Shown here: piece after piece, positions 53,325-62,282 of the stretch | Numbering within the stretch: position 1 is the stretch's first letter | Layout: each line of letters opens with the position of its first letter | Source: Pseudoselenomonas ruminantium | Lineage (GTDB): Bacteria; Bacillota; Negativicutes; Selenomonadales; Selenomonadaceae | Reading direction: 5' to 3' | Length of the DNA stretch: 64,000 bases | Assembly: GCA_015058655.1 (NCBI GenBank) | Contig: SVBX01000006.1 | Span: 62,001 to 126,000 of the forward strand | The notes under the pieces: model-generated | Told to the model about the DNA's origin: nothing | Database searches by the model: none | The model's input: only the letters and a program-made list of their open reading frames with translations | Program-made: the position numbers and the translations under genes

Positions 53325-56300
53325 ATGCAGAAGTACAGGATAGTGCCCAGGCAGGAGAATATGCTTTGGGAACTGGTTCAGGGAATGAGGCTTGAGCCTG
53401 AACAACGCGAGCTTTTCAAGAACAGCTCCATTCAGCATGTCGAGGTATCGGAAGGCGGCTGGGAGATTGTCATTATTGCACAAAGCCTGATACCCGAAAA
53501 ACTTCTCAATGAAGCTTCTATGCACATTGCCGAGAAGTGCCAGCTTAAAGAGGTCATTTTCTACCAGGAGGTAGTGAATCTTGAAGATGAGCTGAACAAG
53601 ATTTGGGCAAAGATAATCAACATGGCAGCTGATGGCAATGCTACTGTATTCCAGCTTTTGAAGCGTTCCAAGCATAATGTTGATGGCAGCCGTGTGGTGC
53701 TTGATGTGCCTGGAGAACTTGCTGGGGAAATCATGCGGGCCCATGCTGTGACGCAGGTGATGAGCAAGGCTATTAGGAAAATGCTGGGATTTTCCTGTCA
53801 TGTCATTTGCAACGCCAGTGATGAGGTGCTGCCTGACATAGAGGTAGACTGTGCCTTTAATACGCCTGATTATGTACGGGCGGTAAGGAACGAGCGACAG
53901 GATGCTGTGCAGGAGGGTGCTTCGAGCTACAGCCAGCCGGTTAAGCCTGCTACGCCTGCACCAAAAACTAGTCAGGAGAAAAAAGAGGTAACAGCCCCCA
54001 AGTCGGCTCCAGCCAGGAAAGACATTCAGAAGCCCATGGTTATTCAGGGTACAGGCAAGCTTATCTTTGGACGCGGGGTTATGGGGGAAGCCATGCCTAT
54101 CGCCGAGTTGGAGGGCGAGAGCAAAAATGTCATTCTTGAGGGCACCTTGTTGTCTCTCAAGACCAGGGAGTTCAAGACAGGCACAAAGATGCTGACATTT
54201 GCCTTGGCCGACAATACCAACGGCATCAGTTGCAAAAAATTCTTCAAAAATAAAAAGGGTGGAAATGAAGAAGAGGATTTCGACCAGATTGCAGCTTCTC
54301 TCAAGGATGGCATGGAAGTGCGTGTCCGTGGTTCTGTCAGGTTTGATACCTACATGAATGAGTATGCTCTCTTTGTGGACAGCCTGGCGAAGAAAGATAA
54401 AGCTAAAAGGGAAGACCATGCCGAGGTGAAACGGGTGGAACTGCACGCTCACACGACCATGAGCAGCATGGATGCAGTGGTATCAGTGAAGGACCTCATC
54501 AAGACAGCTGCTTCTTGGGGCTGGCCTGCCATTGCCGTTACCGACCATGGCGTGGTGCAGGCTTTCCCAGATGCGGCCAAGACCGTGAAGGAAAACAAGC
54601 TTGATATCAAAGTTATCTATGGTATGGAAGGGTATCTGGTAGGGGGAGACTTTGAGCAGAAGCGAGCCAACCACATCATCTTGCTGGCTAAAAATCCAAA
54701 TGGTTTGCGTAACCTTTATCAGCTGGTGTCCCTGTCTCATTTGAAGTACTTTCACCGCCAGCCCAGGCTGCCCAAGGCGATTATCCAGGAATATCGTGAA
54801 GGTCTTATCATAGGCTCGGCCTGCGAGGCGGGCGAACTTATCAGAGCTATTGTGGCGGGCAACAACGATGATGAGCTGATGGAAATCGTAGAGTTTTATG
54901 ACTACCTGGAAATCCAGCCCATCCATAACAATGACTTTTTGAAGCGTAAGGCTGAATTTATCAATGTTAATACTGATGATGATTTGCGCAGGATAAATCT
55001 TAAGGTGGCAGAACTAGCCAAAAAGGCTGGGAAAATGTTGGTGGCCACCTGCGATGTGCATTTCCTGAATCCAGAGGACTCCCTCTACCGCGCCATACTC
55101 ATGAAGGGCAAGGGCTTTGACGATGCAGAAATGCAGCCTCCCCTGTACTTGCGTACTACCGAGGAAATGCTGGAGGAATTTTCCTATCTGGGAGAGGAAT
55201 TGGCCTATGAGGCTGTGGTGGAAAATCCCAGAAAGATCAGCGAGATGATAGAGAAATTCAAACCTATACCTGATGACCTATACTCTCCTATGATTCCGGG
55301 AGCAGATGAAGAAATCCGCTCTATGTCCTATAACAAAGCAAAGTATATGTACGGGGATAATCTGCCGGAAATAGTTGAGGCCCGTCTTCAGCAGGAGTTG
55401 AAACCCATTATTGGCCATGGTTTTTCCGTGCTTTATCTCATTGCCCAGCGTTTGGTAAAAAAATCCAATGATGATGGCTATTTGGTCGGTTCGCGTGGCT
55501 CGGTGGGCTCTTCCTTCATCGCCACCATGACAGGCATTACAGAGGTTAATCCTTTGCCGCCGCATTATCGTTGCCCTCATTGCCAGTACAGCCATTTCAT
55601 CAACGATGGTTCCGTGGGGTGTGGCTATGACTTGCCGGACAAAGAGTGCCCTGTATGTGGCACAAGGCTCTTGAAGGATGGTCATGATATTCCTTTTGCA
55701 GTTTTCCTTGGTTTTGATGGAGACAAGGTGCCTGATATCGACTTGAACTTCTCTGGTGTCTATCAGCCTGTGGCACATAAATATACGGAGATTCTCTTTG
55801 GCAAGGATAATGTTTATAAGGCCGGTTCTATCCAGACTGTGGCAGATAAGACAGCTTTTGGCTATGTGAAAAAATTCTTCGAAGAAAAAGGAGAGCGAAA
55901 ACATATTGCCTATATAGATCGTCTGGCTAAGGGCTGCATGGGAGTCAAGAGTACCACTGGCCAGCATCCAGCTGGCATCATGGTAGTGCCTCGCAATATG
56001 GATGTGCATTTTTTCACGCCTATACAGCATCCGGCCAATGATATGAATTGCGGTATCATCACCACCCACTTTGACTATCATTCCATCAGCAGCCGTCTGG
56101 TCAAGCTGGATATACTGGGACACGATGACCCTACAGTTATAAAAATGCTGGAAGATTTGACAAATCGTGATCCCAAGACCATTCCTTTTGATGATCCAGC
56201 CACTATGTCTCTCTTCAATTGCACAGATGCGTTGGGGGTAACCGCTGAAGAATTGGGGGCTACTTCAGGAACATTTGGTATTCCTGAGTTCCGCACGCCA

Positions 56301-57161
56301 TTCACCCGTCAAATGATTGACGATACCCATCCGGATTGTTTCTCTGATTTGGTTCGCATCTCAGGCTTCTCTCATGGTACTGATGTGTGGCTGGGCAATG
56401 CGCAGGATCTTATACGCAGCGGACAGTGCACGCTGAAGAACGCTATTTCTGCCCGCGATGACATTATGATGTATCTGATACATAGTGGTGTAGACCCCTT
56501 GCTTTCCTTCAAAACGATGGAAAAAGTAAGAAAAGGCAAGGGCATAGCTGAAGATGTGGTGGAGAAGCTTCGGGCAGGAGGAATCCCGGAGTGGTATATT
56601 GAATCCTGTCAGAAAATAAAATATCTCTTTCCACGCGCTCATGCCACAGCGTATGTCATGATGGCTTACCGCATCGCATTTTGCAAGGTGCATTATCCGT
56701 TGGCTTACTACGCAGCGTACTTCTCCATCCGTGCAGATGAATTTGACGCCAATGTTGTGTCAAAGGGACAAGATGTGGTGAAGCAGCATATCGAGGAGCT
56801 GGAGAACATTGCCAAAGAACAGAAATTAGATGCTAAGCAGAACGCCACTCTTATTGTCTTGCAGCTAGCCTGGGAACTTTACCTCCGTGGCTTTGATTGT
56901 CATTTGGTGGATATTTACAGAAGCGATGCAGAAAAATTCATCATAGAAGGTGATTCCTTGTTGCCTCCATTGTCATCATTATCAGGTATGGGAATCAAAG
57001 CTGCCCAAAGCATTGTGGAAGCCAGGAAAAATGGTGTCTTTACTTCCATAGAGGATCTTCGTCGTCGTTCTGGTATTTCCAAAACAAATATTGAAATACT
57101 ACGGGACCATGGATGCCTGGCAGGCATGAGCGAAAGCGACCAGGTTTCCCTGTTCGGCTGA
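53325..57161 (+). CDS. polC: DNA polymerase III alpha subunit PolC, lacking the exonuclease insert
   Basis: 1278 residues. N-terminal OB/KH-like region, basic Pro/Ala linker (about 205-235), OB fold, PHP domain (LHAHTTMSS, His374 and His376; AVTDHG), then the polymerase: SRGSVGSSF, zinc finger RCPHC/CPVCG, catalytic PDIDLNFSG, and LDILGHDDP with the third Asp. C-terminal HhH (LSSLSGMGIKAA). In Bacillus-type PolC (about 1440 residues) a DnaQ-like exonuclease with DVETTG sits within PHP. Here GMEGYLVGG (from 433) runs directly into HIILLAKNPNGLRNLYQLV, so the roughly 160-residue insert is missing. Leading-strand replicative polymerase; proofreading must come from elsewhere. Confidence 0.95.
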   Translation: MQKYRIVPRQENMLWELVQGMRLEPEQRELFKNSSIQHVEVSEGGWEIVIIAQSLIPEKLLNEASMHIAEKCQLKEVIFYQEVVNLEDELNKIWAKIINMAADGNATVFQLLKRSKHNVDGSRVVLDVPGELAGEIMRAHAVTQVMSKAIRKMLGFSCHVICNASDEVLPDIEVDCAFNTPDYVRAVRNERQDAVQEGASSYSQPVKPATPAPKTSQEKKEVTAPKSAPARKDIQKPMVIQGTGKLIFGRGVMGEAMPIAELEGESKNVILEGTLLSLKTREFKTGTKMLTFALADNTNGISCKKFFKNKKGGNEEEDFDQIAASLKDGMEVRVRGSVRFDTYMNEYALFVDSLAKKDKAKREDHAEVKRVELHAHTTMSSMDAVVSVKDLIKTAASWGWPAIAVTDHGVVQAFPDAAKTVKENKLDIKVIYGMEGYLVGGDFEQKRANHIILLAKNPNGLRNLYQLVSLSHLKYFHRQPRLPKAIIQEYREGLIIGSACEAGELIRAIVAGNNDDELMEIVEFYDYLEIQPIHNNDFLKRKAEFINVNTDDDLRRINLKVAELAKKAGKMLVATCDVHFLNPEDSLYRAILMKGKGFDDAEMQPPLYLRTTEEMLEEFSYLGEELAYEAVVENPRKISEMIEKFKPIPDDLYSPMIPGADEEIRSMSYNKAKYMYGDNLPEIVEARLQQELKPIIGHGFSVLYLIAQRLVKKSNDDGYLVGSRGSVGSSFIATMTGITEVNPLPPHYRCPHCQYSHFINDGSVGCGYDLPDKECPVCGTRLLKDGHDIPFAVFLGFDGDKVPDIDLNFSGVYQPVAHKYTEILFGKDNVYKAGSIQTVADKTAFGYVKKFFEEKGERKHIAYIDRLAKGCMGVKSTTGQHPAGIMVVPRNMDVHFFTPIQHPANDMNCGIITTHFDYHSISSRLVKLDILGHDDPTVIKMLEDLTNRDPKTIPFDDPATMSLFNCTDALGVTAEELGATSGTFGIPEFRTPFTRQMIDDTHPDCFSDLVRISGFSHGTDVWLGNAQDLIRSGQCTLKNAISARDDIMMYLIHSGVDPLLSFKTMEKVRKGKGIAEDVVEKLRAGGIPEWYIESCQKIKYLFPRAHATAYVMMAYRIAFCKVHYPLAYYAAYFSIRADEFDANVVSKGQDVVKQHIEELENIAKEQKLDAKQNATLIVLQLAWELYLRGFDCHLVDIYRSDAEKFIIEGDSLLPPLSSLSGMGIKAAQSIVEARKNGVFTSIEDLRRRSGISKTNIEILRDHGCLAGMSESDQVSLFG

Positions 57162-57163
57162 AA

Positions 57164-57224
57164 ATTGCATATGAAAAAGGCTTGCTTCCCAAAATAAGGA
57201 GAGCGAGCCTTTTTCGTATGCAAT
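57164..57224. terminator. Long bidirectional terminator between polC and surE
   Basis: A 23-bp stem (57164-57186 with 57202-57224) with two G-U pairs; core GAAAAAGGCTTGCT with AGCGAGCCTTTTTC and T-runs on both strands. Confidence 0.92.
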
Positions 57225-57230
57225 CAAATT

Positions 57231-57983
57231 TCAGACAGAAAGCTGTGCGTCCAGCAACTGGTAATCAGTCAGATCGGTGATGAGGGGGGTAACGGAAATA
57301 AATCCTTGTTCTGTGGCGTAAATGTCAGTGGCTTCGCTTTTGTCAGCGTCGTAGATTTCACCTGCCACGGAATAGAAGATGCGTCCTTCGCGTTCCTCAC
57401 GGATGAAGGCATTCAGATAATCTCTGCGGCCCTGACGGCTGAAGAGAAATTCCGGCTTGCGTCCGAGAAAGGATTTTGGGAAGTTGATATTGTAGAGGAA
57501 TGGGGAAGTGGCTTCTGCCATGGTCTTTTCAAGGTAAGCTTTGAAGATGACAGCAGCCTCATCAGCCATTATCTCGCTGTGGGCATCGAGGGAGATGGCA
57601 AAAGAGGGGATATCGTGGAGGAAGCCTTCACGGGCAGCGCCTACGGTGCCGGAATAGAGGATATCGGTAGCAAGGTTGGCCCCGTAGTTGATGCCGGACA
57701 GCACCACATCTATCTGCTTGTCCTTGCCAAGTTCTTCCAGATAGAGCTTGACTCCGTCTACAGGAGTGCCAGCTACACCCCAGGCTTCTATGCCATAGCG
57801 CTCTTGCAGTCGTTTGTTTTCCACCAGTTCCATGTTGTCGCCGATGGTCAGGGCGTGGGACATGCCGCTCTGCTGATGCAGGGGGGCGGAGACGATAACT
57901 TCGTGATCTTTATGCAGGGCCTTGGCCAGTGCTTCTAGTCCCTTGGCCTCAACTCCGTCATCATTGCCTATGAGAATGCGCAA
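57231..57983 (-). CDS. surE: 5'/3'-nucleotidase SurE
   Basis: 250 residues. Metal-binding N-terminal ILIGNDDG (Asn7, Asp8, Asp9), SAPLHQQSGMSHALT, GTPVDGVKL, VLSGINYGANLATDILYSGTVGAA and the dimer tail. It dephosphorylates nucleoside monophosphates and can cut short polyphosphate. Start TTG, 8 bases after AAGGAGG. Monocistronic, convergent with polC. Confidence 0.96.
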   Translation of the reverse strand: MRILIGNDDGVEAKGLEALAKALHKDHEVIVSAPLHQQSGMSHALTIGDNMELVENKRLQERYGIEAWGVAGTPVDGVKLYLEELGKDKQIDVVLSGINYGANLATDILYSGTVGAAREGFLHDIPSFAISLDAHSEIMADEAAVIFKAYLEKTMAEATSPFLYNINFPKSFLGRKPEFLFSRQGRRDYLNAFIREEREGRIFYSVAGEIYDADKSEATDIYATEQGFISVTPLITDLTDYQLLDAQLSV

Positions 57984-58059
57984 AAGGATAACCTCCTTGA
58001 AGATTTCATATTGGGATAATACTATACTAGCATACCCGTAATAATATGTGAATTAGTTA

Positions 58060-58088
58060 TTGACATGAAAAACGCCATAATGTAGACT
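58060..58088 (+). promoter_or_regulatory. Candidate promoter of typA
   Basis: TTGACA, 17 bases and TAGACT, about 63 bases before the typA ATG. The -10 matches at four of six positions. Confidence 0.5.
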
Positions 58089-58151
58089 TGTATTATTGTT
58101 TGAAAAAGAGAGGGTAAGACCCGCTATCTTATAGGAGGCATATTAACAAGA

Positions 58152-59969
58152 ATGAGCACGAATGAAAAACTCAGGAACATTGCCATCATAGCCCATGTCG
58201 ACCACGGCAAGACCACTCTGGTGGATGCCATGCTGAAGCAGAGCCATGTTTTCCGCTCCAACGAGAAGGTGGAGGAGCGTGTCATGGACTCCGGCGACAT
58301 CGAGCGTGAGCGTGGCATTACTATCCTGTCCAAGAACACGGCTGTCATGTACAACGACATCAAAATCAACATTGTTGATACCCCGGGCCATGCTGATTTC
58401 GGTGGCGAGGTGGAGCGTGTCCTGAACATGGTGGACGGCGTGCTCCTTCTGGTAGATGCTTTCGAGGGCCCCATGCCCCAGACCAAGTATGTGCTCCGCA
58501 AGGCATTGGAGCAGGGGCTGAAGCCCATCGTGGTTATCAACAAGATTGACAAGCCAAATCAGCGTGTGGATGATGTCTATGATGAGGTACTTGAGCTCTT
58601 CATGGAACTGGATGCCGACGATGAGCAGTTGGATTTCCCTGTCATCTATGCCACTGCCCGTGATGGTATCGCCAAGTACAACATGGACGATGATAATGAC
58701 AACCTTGAGCCTTTGATGGAAACCATAATCAAAGAGATTCCCTGCCCCCAGGGCAATGCGGATGCTCCCTTGCAGATGATGATCACTACTCTGGAAGCTG
58801 ATGCTTTTGTTGGCCGTGTGGCCATTGGCCGTATCATCCGCGGCAAGGCCAAGGTGAATCAGAATGTGGTCATCACCAATGGAGACCAGGAATATAAGGC
58901 CAAGATCGGCAAGGTCTTCACCTATCAGGGACTACAGCGTGTGGAGACTCAGGAAGCTGGCATGGGCGAGATTGTGGCCCTTACCGGCCTTGGCGATGTG
59001 AGCATCGGTTACACCGTGGCTGACGCCGAGAACCCTGAGGCTCTGCCTACTATCAATATTGACGAACCTACCCTTTCCATGACCTTCGGTGTCAACACCA
59101 GCCCCTTTGCTGGTCGTGAGGGACAGTTCGTCACCTCCCGTCACCTGCGTGACCGTCTCTTCAAGGAAGTGGAGACCAATGTGGCCATGCGTGTGGAGGA
59201 GACTGACTCTGCTGATGTATTCAAGGTTTCCGGTCGTGGCGAGCTTCATCTCTCCATCCTCATCGAGCAGATGCGCCGTGAGGGGTATGAACTGCAGGTT
59301 GGCAAGCCGGAGGTTGTGTACAAGACTATTAACGGTCAGCTCTGCGAGCCTATCGAGAACCTCACAGTGGAGGTTCCCCAAGAGTATATGGGCACTGTCA
59401 TGGAGGCCCTGGGCACCCGCAAGGCTGAGCTCTCCAATATGAGCGAAACGGCAGGCTACATGCGCCTTGAGTTCACCATCCCTGCCCGTGGTCTGATTGG
59501 TTTCCGTTCTGAACTACTCACTAGCACTAAGGGCAACGGCATCATGAACCATGTGTTCCATGGCTATGCGCCTTACAAGGGCGATATCCCGGGCCGTACC
59601 CGTGGCTCCCTGGTGGCTTTTGAACAGGGCGAGACTACCGGCTATGGTATCTTCACCTTGCAGGATCGCGGTACCATGTTCATCTCCCCAGGCGAGAATG
59701 TCTACGAGGGAATGATTGTAGGTGAGAATTCCCGCGAGATGGATATCGATATCAACCCTTGTAAGAAGAAGAATGTTTCCAATATGCGTACTTCGTCCTC
59801 CGATGAGGCTATCCGTCTGGTGCCGCCCCGTATCCTTTCTTTGGAGCAAGCTCTTGAGTACATTAACAAGGACGAGCTGGTGGAGGTCACTCCTGAGCAT
59901 GTGCGTCTGCGTAAGGCTATTCTTGACCGCACCATTCGTGGCAGAGCTGCCAAGAATGCTCGCAAGTAA
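58152..59969 (+). CDS. typA: Translational GTPase TypA/BipA
   Basis: 605 residues. G1 [10 protein letters not shown] (Lys20), G2 ERGITI, G3 [15 protein letters not shown]4 NKID, then EF-G-like domains and the BipA C-terminal region ([14 protein letters not shown] [41 protein letters not shown]). It aids 50S assembly, notably in stress and cold. AGGAGG lies 13 bases upstream, an unusually long spacing. Third-position G/C bias suggests high expression. Confidence 0.97.
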   Translation: MSTNEKLRNIAIIAHVDHGKTTLVDAMLKQSHVFRSNEKVEERVMDSGDIERERGITILSKNTAVMYNDIKINIVDTPGHADFGGEVERVLNMVDGVLLLVDAFEGPMPQTKYVLRKALEQGLKPIVVINKIDKPNQRVDDVYDEVLELFMELDADDEQLDFPVIYATARDGIAKYNMDDDNDNLEPLMETIIKEIPCPQGNADAPLQMMITTLEADAFVGRVAIGRIIRGKAKVNQNVVITNGDQEYKAKIGKVFTYQGLQRVETQEAGMGEIVALTGLGDVSIGYTVADAENPEALPTINIDEPTLSMTFGVNTSPFAGREGQFVTSRHLRDRLFKEVETNVAMRVEETDSADVFKVSGRGELHLSILIEQMRREGYELQVGKPEVVYKTINGQLCEPIENLTVEVPQEYMGTVMEALGTRKAELSNMSETAGYMRLEFTIPARGLIGFRSELLTSTKGNGIMNHVFHGYAPYKGDIPGRTRGSLVAFEQGETTGYGIFTLQDRGTMFISPGENVYEGMIVGENSREMDIDINPCKKKNVSNMRTSSSDEAIRLVPPRILSLEQALEYINKDELVEVTPEHVRLRKAILDRTIRGRAAKNARK

Positions 59970-59990
59970 GTGCTAGACAAGTAAATCTGA

Positions 59991-60030
59991 AAAAATCCTG
60001 ATGAAAAGCAATTTTCAGCAGGATTTTTTT
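59991..60030 (+). terminator. Terminator after typA
   Basis: AAAATCCTG (59992-60000) pairs with CAGGATTTT (60019-60027), with inner TGAAAA/TTTTCA pairing, then a run of T. Confidence 0.88.
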
Positions 60031-60058
60031 TGCTTTTTACGAATAACTATGGTATCAT
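60030..60058 (+). promoter_or_regulatory. Candidate promoter of the second sepF
   Basis: TTGCTT, 17 bases and TATCAT with an extended -10 (TGG before TATCAT), directly after the typA terminator. It implies transcription separate from typA. Confidence 0.5.
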
Positions 60059-60152
60059 ATAGAAGAGTTTATAAGTGAGCTTATGGTTTGATTTCGAGCA
60101 TTAGCAGTAATCATATAAAATGCTGTAGAGACAAGATCTTTGGAAGGGCGAG

Positions 60153-60698
60153 ATGGCAATGAGTGCATGGGCTATTATGCAGAAGAAGTTTGATGGACTG
60201 GTAAATATCCTTATGCCTCCTGAGACTTATGTTGAGGACGAGGTACAGGAAGAAGAGGAAGTAAAGGGCAGTGTTGAAGAAAAAGTTCAGCAGCCTGTTC
60301 AGCAGAGCACCCGCAAAGTAGTCAATGGTGCTCCTGCTTATAGTGGGGAAAGTGCGACCGTGATGAGCCGTTATGAAAAGGCTGCTGCTCGTACCCGCGA
60401 AGAACGGCCTAAGCTTACGGTGCACACTACCAAGGTTCCCAATCTCAAGGTTCGGATTTATGCACCTATGAATTTCGATCAAGTAACTACAATTGCTGAT
60501 GACTTGAAAGCAGGCAAGGCTGTTGTAGTGAATTATGAACGCATTGAGGCGGAAGAACAGCGCCGTATCTGTGATTTCGTCAATGGTGCCTGCTATGTCC
60601 TTGATGGTTGTGCTAAGCGCATTTCAGATCAGATTGTTCTTTATGTTCCTGAGGGTGTGGATGTGGATGAAGTCATGTCCTTGGCGCTGCCCTATTGA
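60153..60698 (+). CDS. SepF-like protein (copy 2)
   Basis: 181 residues. The N terminus (AWAIMQKKFDGLVNILM) could be an amphipathic membrane helix. An acidic then basic linker (residues about 25-90) is followed by a SepF core: KVRIYAPMNFDQVTTIADDL, VVVNYERIEAEEQRRICDFVNGACYVLDG and QIVLYVPEGVDV. Compared with copy 1, the core keeps the glycine-tyrosine pattern of the SepF dimer but differs at most other positions. It has its own promoter and terminator and is not near other division genes. Possible roles are FtsZ tethering or a diverged function. An ATG at 60159 is an alternative start. Confidence 0.85.
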   Translation: MAMSAWAIMQKKFDGLVNILMPPETYVEDEVQEEEEVKGSVEEKVQQPVQQSTRKVVNGAPAYSGESATVMSRYEKAAARTREERPKLTVHTTKVPNLKVRIYAPMNFDQVTTIADDLKAGKAVVVNYERIEAEEQRRICDFVNGACYVLDGCAKRISDQIVLYVPEGVDVDEVMSLALPY

Positions 60699-60716
60699 TT
60701 ATCATTTTGTTCTTGT

Positions 60717-60746
60717 CAGGCAGTCTCATGTGGGCTGCCTGTTTTT
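60717..60746 (+). terminator. Terminator after the second sepF
   Basis: CAGGCAG (60717-60723) pairs with CTGCCTG (60735-60741), plus two more weak pairs, then TTTTTA. It lies just upstream of the pepD ribosome site, so pepD transcription may depend on read-through. Confidence 0.75.
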
Positions 60747-60768
60747 ATATTGGTTTGGAGGTTTCAAA

Positions 60769-62220
60769 ATGGCTAAAAAAAATGAAATACTTGAAAGCGT
60801 GCTTGATGAATTCAAAAAACTGGCAGCTATTCCCCGCCAGTCTGGTCATGAGCAGGCGGTCAGCGATTTTTTGAAAAAATACCTTACTGATGCCGGTTTT
60901 GCTGTTCAGCAGGACGAAGTGAATAACATCATTGCAGATGCTCCGGCAACACCTGGTTTTGAAAAAGCTCCGCTTACCATTATTCAAGGACATATGGATA
61001 TGGTCTGCGTGGCTGAGGAAGGCCGTGCTTTTGATCCTCAGAGAGATGCCATTAAGTTAGTACGCGATGAAAAATATCTGAAGGCTGAAGGAACCAGCCT
61101 GGGGGCAGATGATGGAATTGGCGTGGCTGAAGGTATTTATGTGCTGAAAAATGCCAAGGAACATGGTCCCTTGCGCCTCATTGTTACTGTGGACGAAGAG
61201 AGGGGAATGACGGGCGCTATTAACCTTGATGAAAAATATTTGAAGGAGGCATCCTTCCTCATTAATTGTGATTCTGAAAACTGGGATGAGCTAACCGTGG
61301 GTTGCGCAGGCAGCGTTAATCTTGATTTCTCCCGTCAGCTAAGGAGAGTTGAGGCTACTGGCAGCACAGCTTGGAATATTTCTGTTGGAGGACTTCTTGG
61401 AGGACATTCCGGAGAGCGCATTGGCGACGGCAGAGGCAATGCTATCCGTACATTGGCCTTGGCTCTCCAGGCTTTGCAGGAAAAAGGCGTTGTCGAAATT
61501 GCTGATTTCAGTGGAGGCAAGGCCCGAAATGCTATTCCCGATAGCGCTAGTGCGCTGGTGTTCACCGATGTGACTGAGGCAGATATCAAAGCAGTGCTCG
61601 CAGCTGAGGCTGAACGGTTCGCTAAGATTTATGGGGCTGTTGATCCCTCGGCCAGATTCCATATGAATAAAACAGAGGCGCATATTAAGGTGCTGACTGC
61701 AGGTGATACCAAGCGCCTTCTGACTTTGCTTACTACGCTTCATACTGGTGTCTTTGCCATGTCAACTGTCATCCCTGGACTGGTGGAAACTTCTGCCAAC
61801 TTGGGGGTAGTGGAAATGACTGAAGAAGAAGTATCCATACAGTATTTTCCGCGTTCTGCCGTAGATCAGAAACTGGATGAATTCCGTTTCTTTGCCAAGG
61901 AAATGGCGGAGCTTACAGGCTTCACTGCTAATATTGGCACCCAGTCCCCAGGGTGGAAAGAGAATAAGGATAGCCGTCTGGCCAAGATTATGACAGAAAT
62001 CTTTGAGACTCAGAATGGTCAGAAGATGAAGGTAGAGACCATCCATGCTGGCCTTGAGTGTGGTTGGCATTTCCGCAAGAATCCTCAGTTGGACATGGTA
62101 TCCATCGGCGTTACAACTGCGGATATCCACAGCCCCAAGGAAAGGCTTGAACTTGCCACTGTAGAGCCGCAGGTCATGCTTATCATGGAAGCTTTGAAGA
62201 AGATTGCTGCCTTGAAGTAA
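60769..62220 (+). CDS. pepD: Aminoacyl-histidine dipeptidase (M20/PepD)
   Basis: 483 residues from the ATG 7 bases after GGAGG; the frame is open further upstream but overlaps sepF copy 2 and the terminator. M20 metal sites: GHMDMVC, GTSLGADDGIGVAEG, DEERGMTGA, then NCDSENWDELTVGCAGS and IHAGLECG. Cytoplasmic zinc dipeptidase with broad specificity including Xaa-His. Closed by a strong hairpin. Confidence 0.95.
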   Translation: MAKKNEILESVLDEFKKLAAIPRQSGHEQAVSDFLKKYLTDAGFAVQQDEVNNIIADAPATPGFEKAPLTIIQGHMDMVCVAEEGRAFDPQRDAIKLVRDEKYLKAEGTSLGADDGIGVAEGIYVLKNAKEHGPLRLIVTVDEERGMTGAINLDEKYLKEASFLINCDSENWDELTVGCAGSVNLDFSRQLRRVEATGSTAWNISVGGLLGGHSGERIGDGRGNAIRTLALALQALQEKGVVEIADFSGGKARNAIPDSASALVFTDVTEADIKAVLAAEAERFAKIYGAVDPSARFHMNKTEAHIKVLTAGDTKRLLTLLTTLHTGVFAMSTVIPGLVETSANLGVVEMTEEEVSIQYFPRSAVDQKLDEFRFFAKEMAELTGFTANIGTQSPGWKENKDSRLAKIMTEIFETQNGQKMKVETIHAGLECGWHFRKNPQLDMVSIGVTTADIHSPKERLELATVEPQVMLIMEALKKIAALK

Positions 62221-62229
62221 TTGAAAAAG

Positions 62230-62275
62230 CATAGAGATAAGGTGCTGCTTGTATTGGCAGCACCTTATCTCTATG
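62230..62275. terminator. Bidirectional terminator between pepD and the acyltransferase gene
   Basis: A perfect 19-bp inverted repeat (62230-62248 with 62257-62275), arm ending AAGGTGCTGC, 8-base loop. The T-run is on the minus side, so it mainly serves the acyltransferase gene. Confidence 0.88.
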
Positions 62276-62282
62276 GAAAGAT

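Noticed and set aside
53247..54452. 401-codon antisense frame over the start of polC
   Set aside because: Overlaps conserved PolC sequence and has no protein-like motifs.
60535..60768. N-terminal extension of pepD
   Set aside because: It would run through sepF copy 2 and the terminator; ATG 60769 has a well-placed GGAGG and matches the family length.
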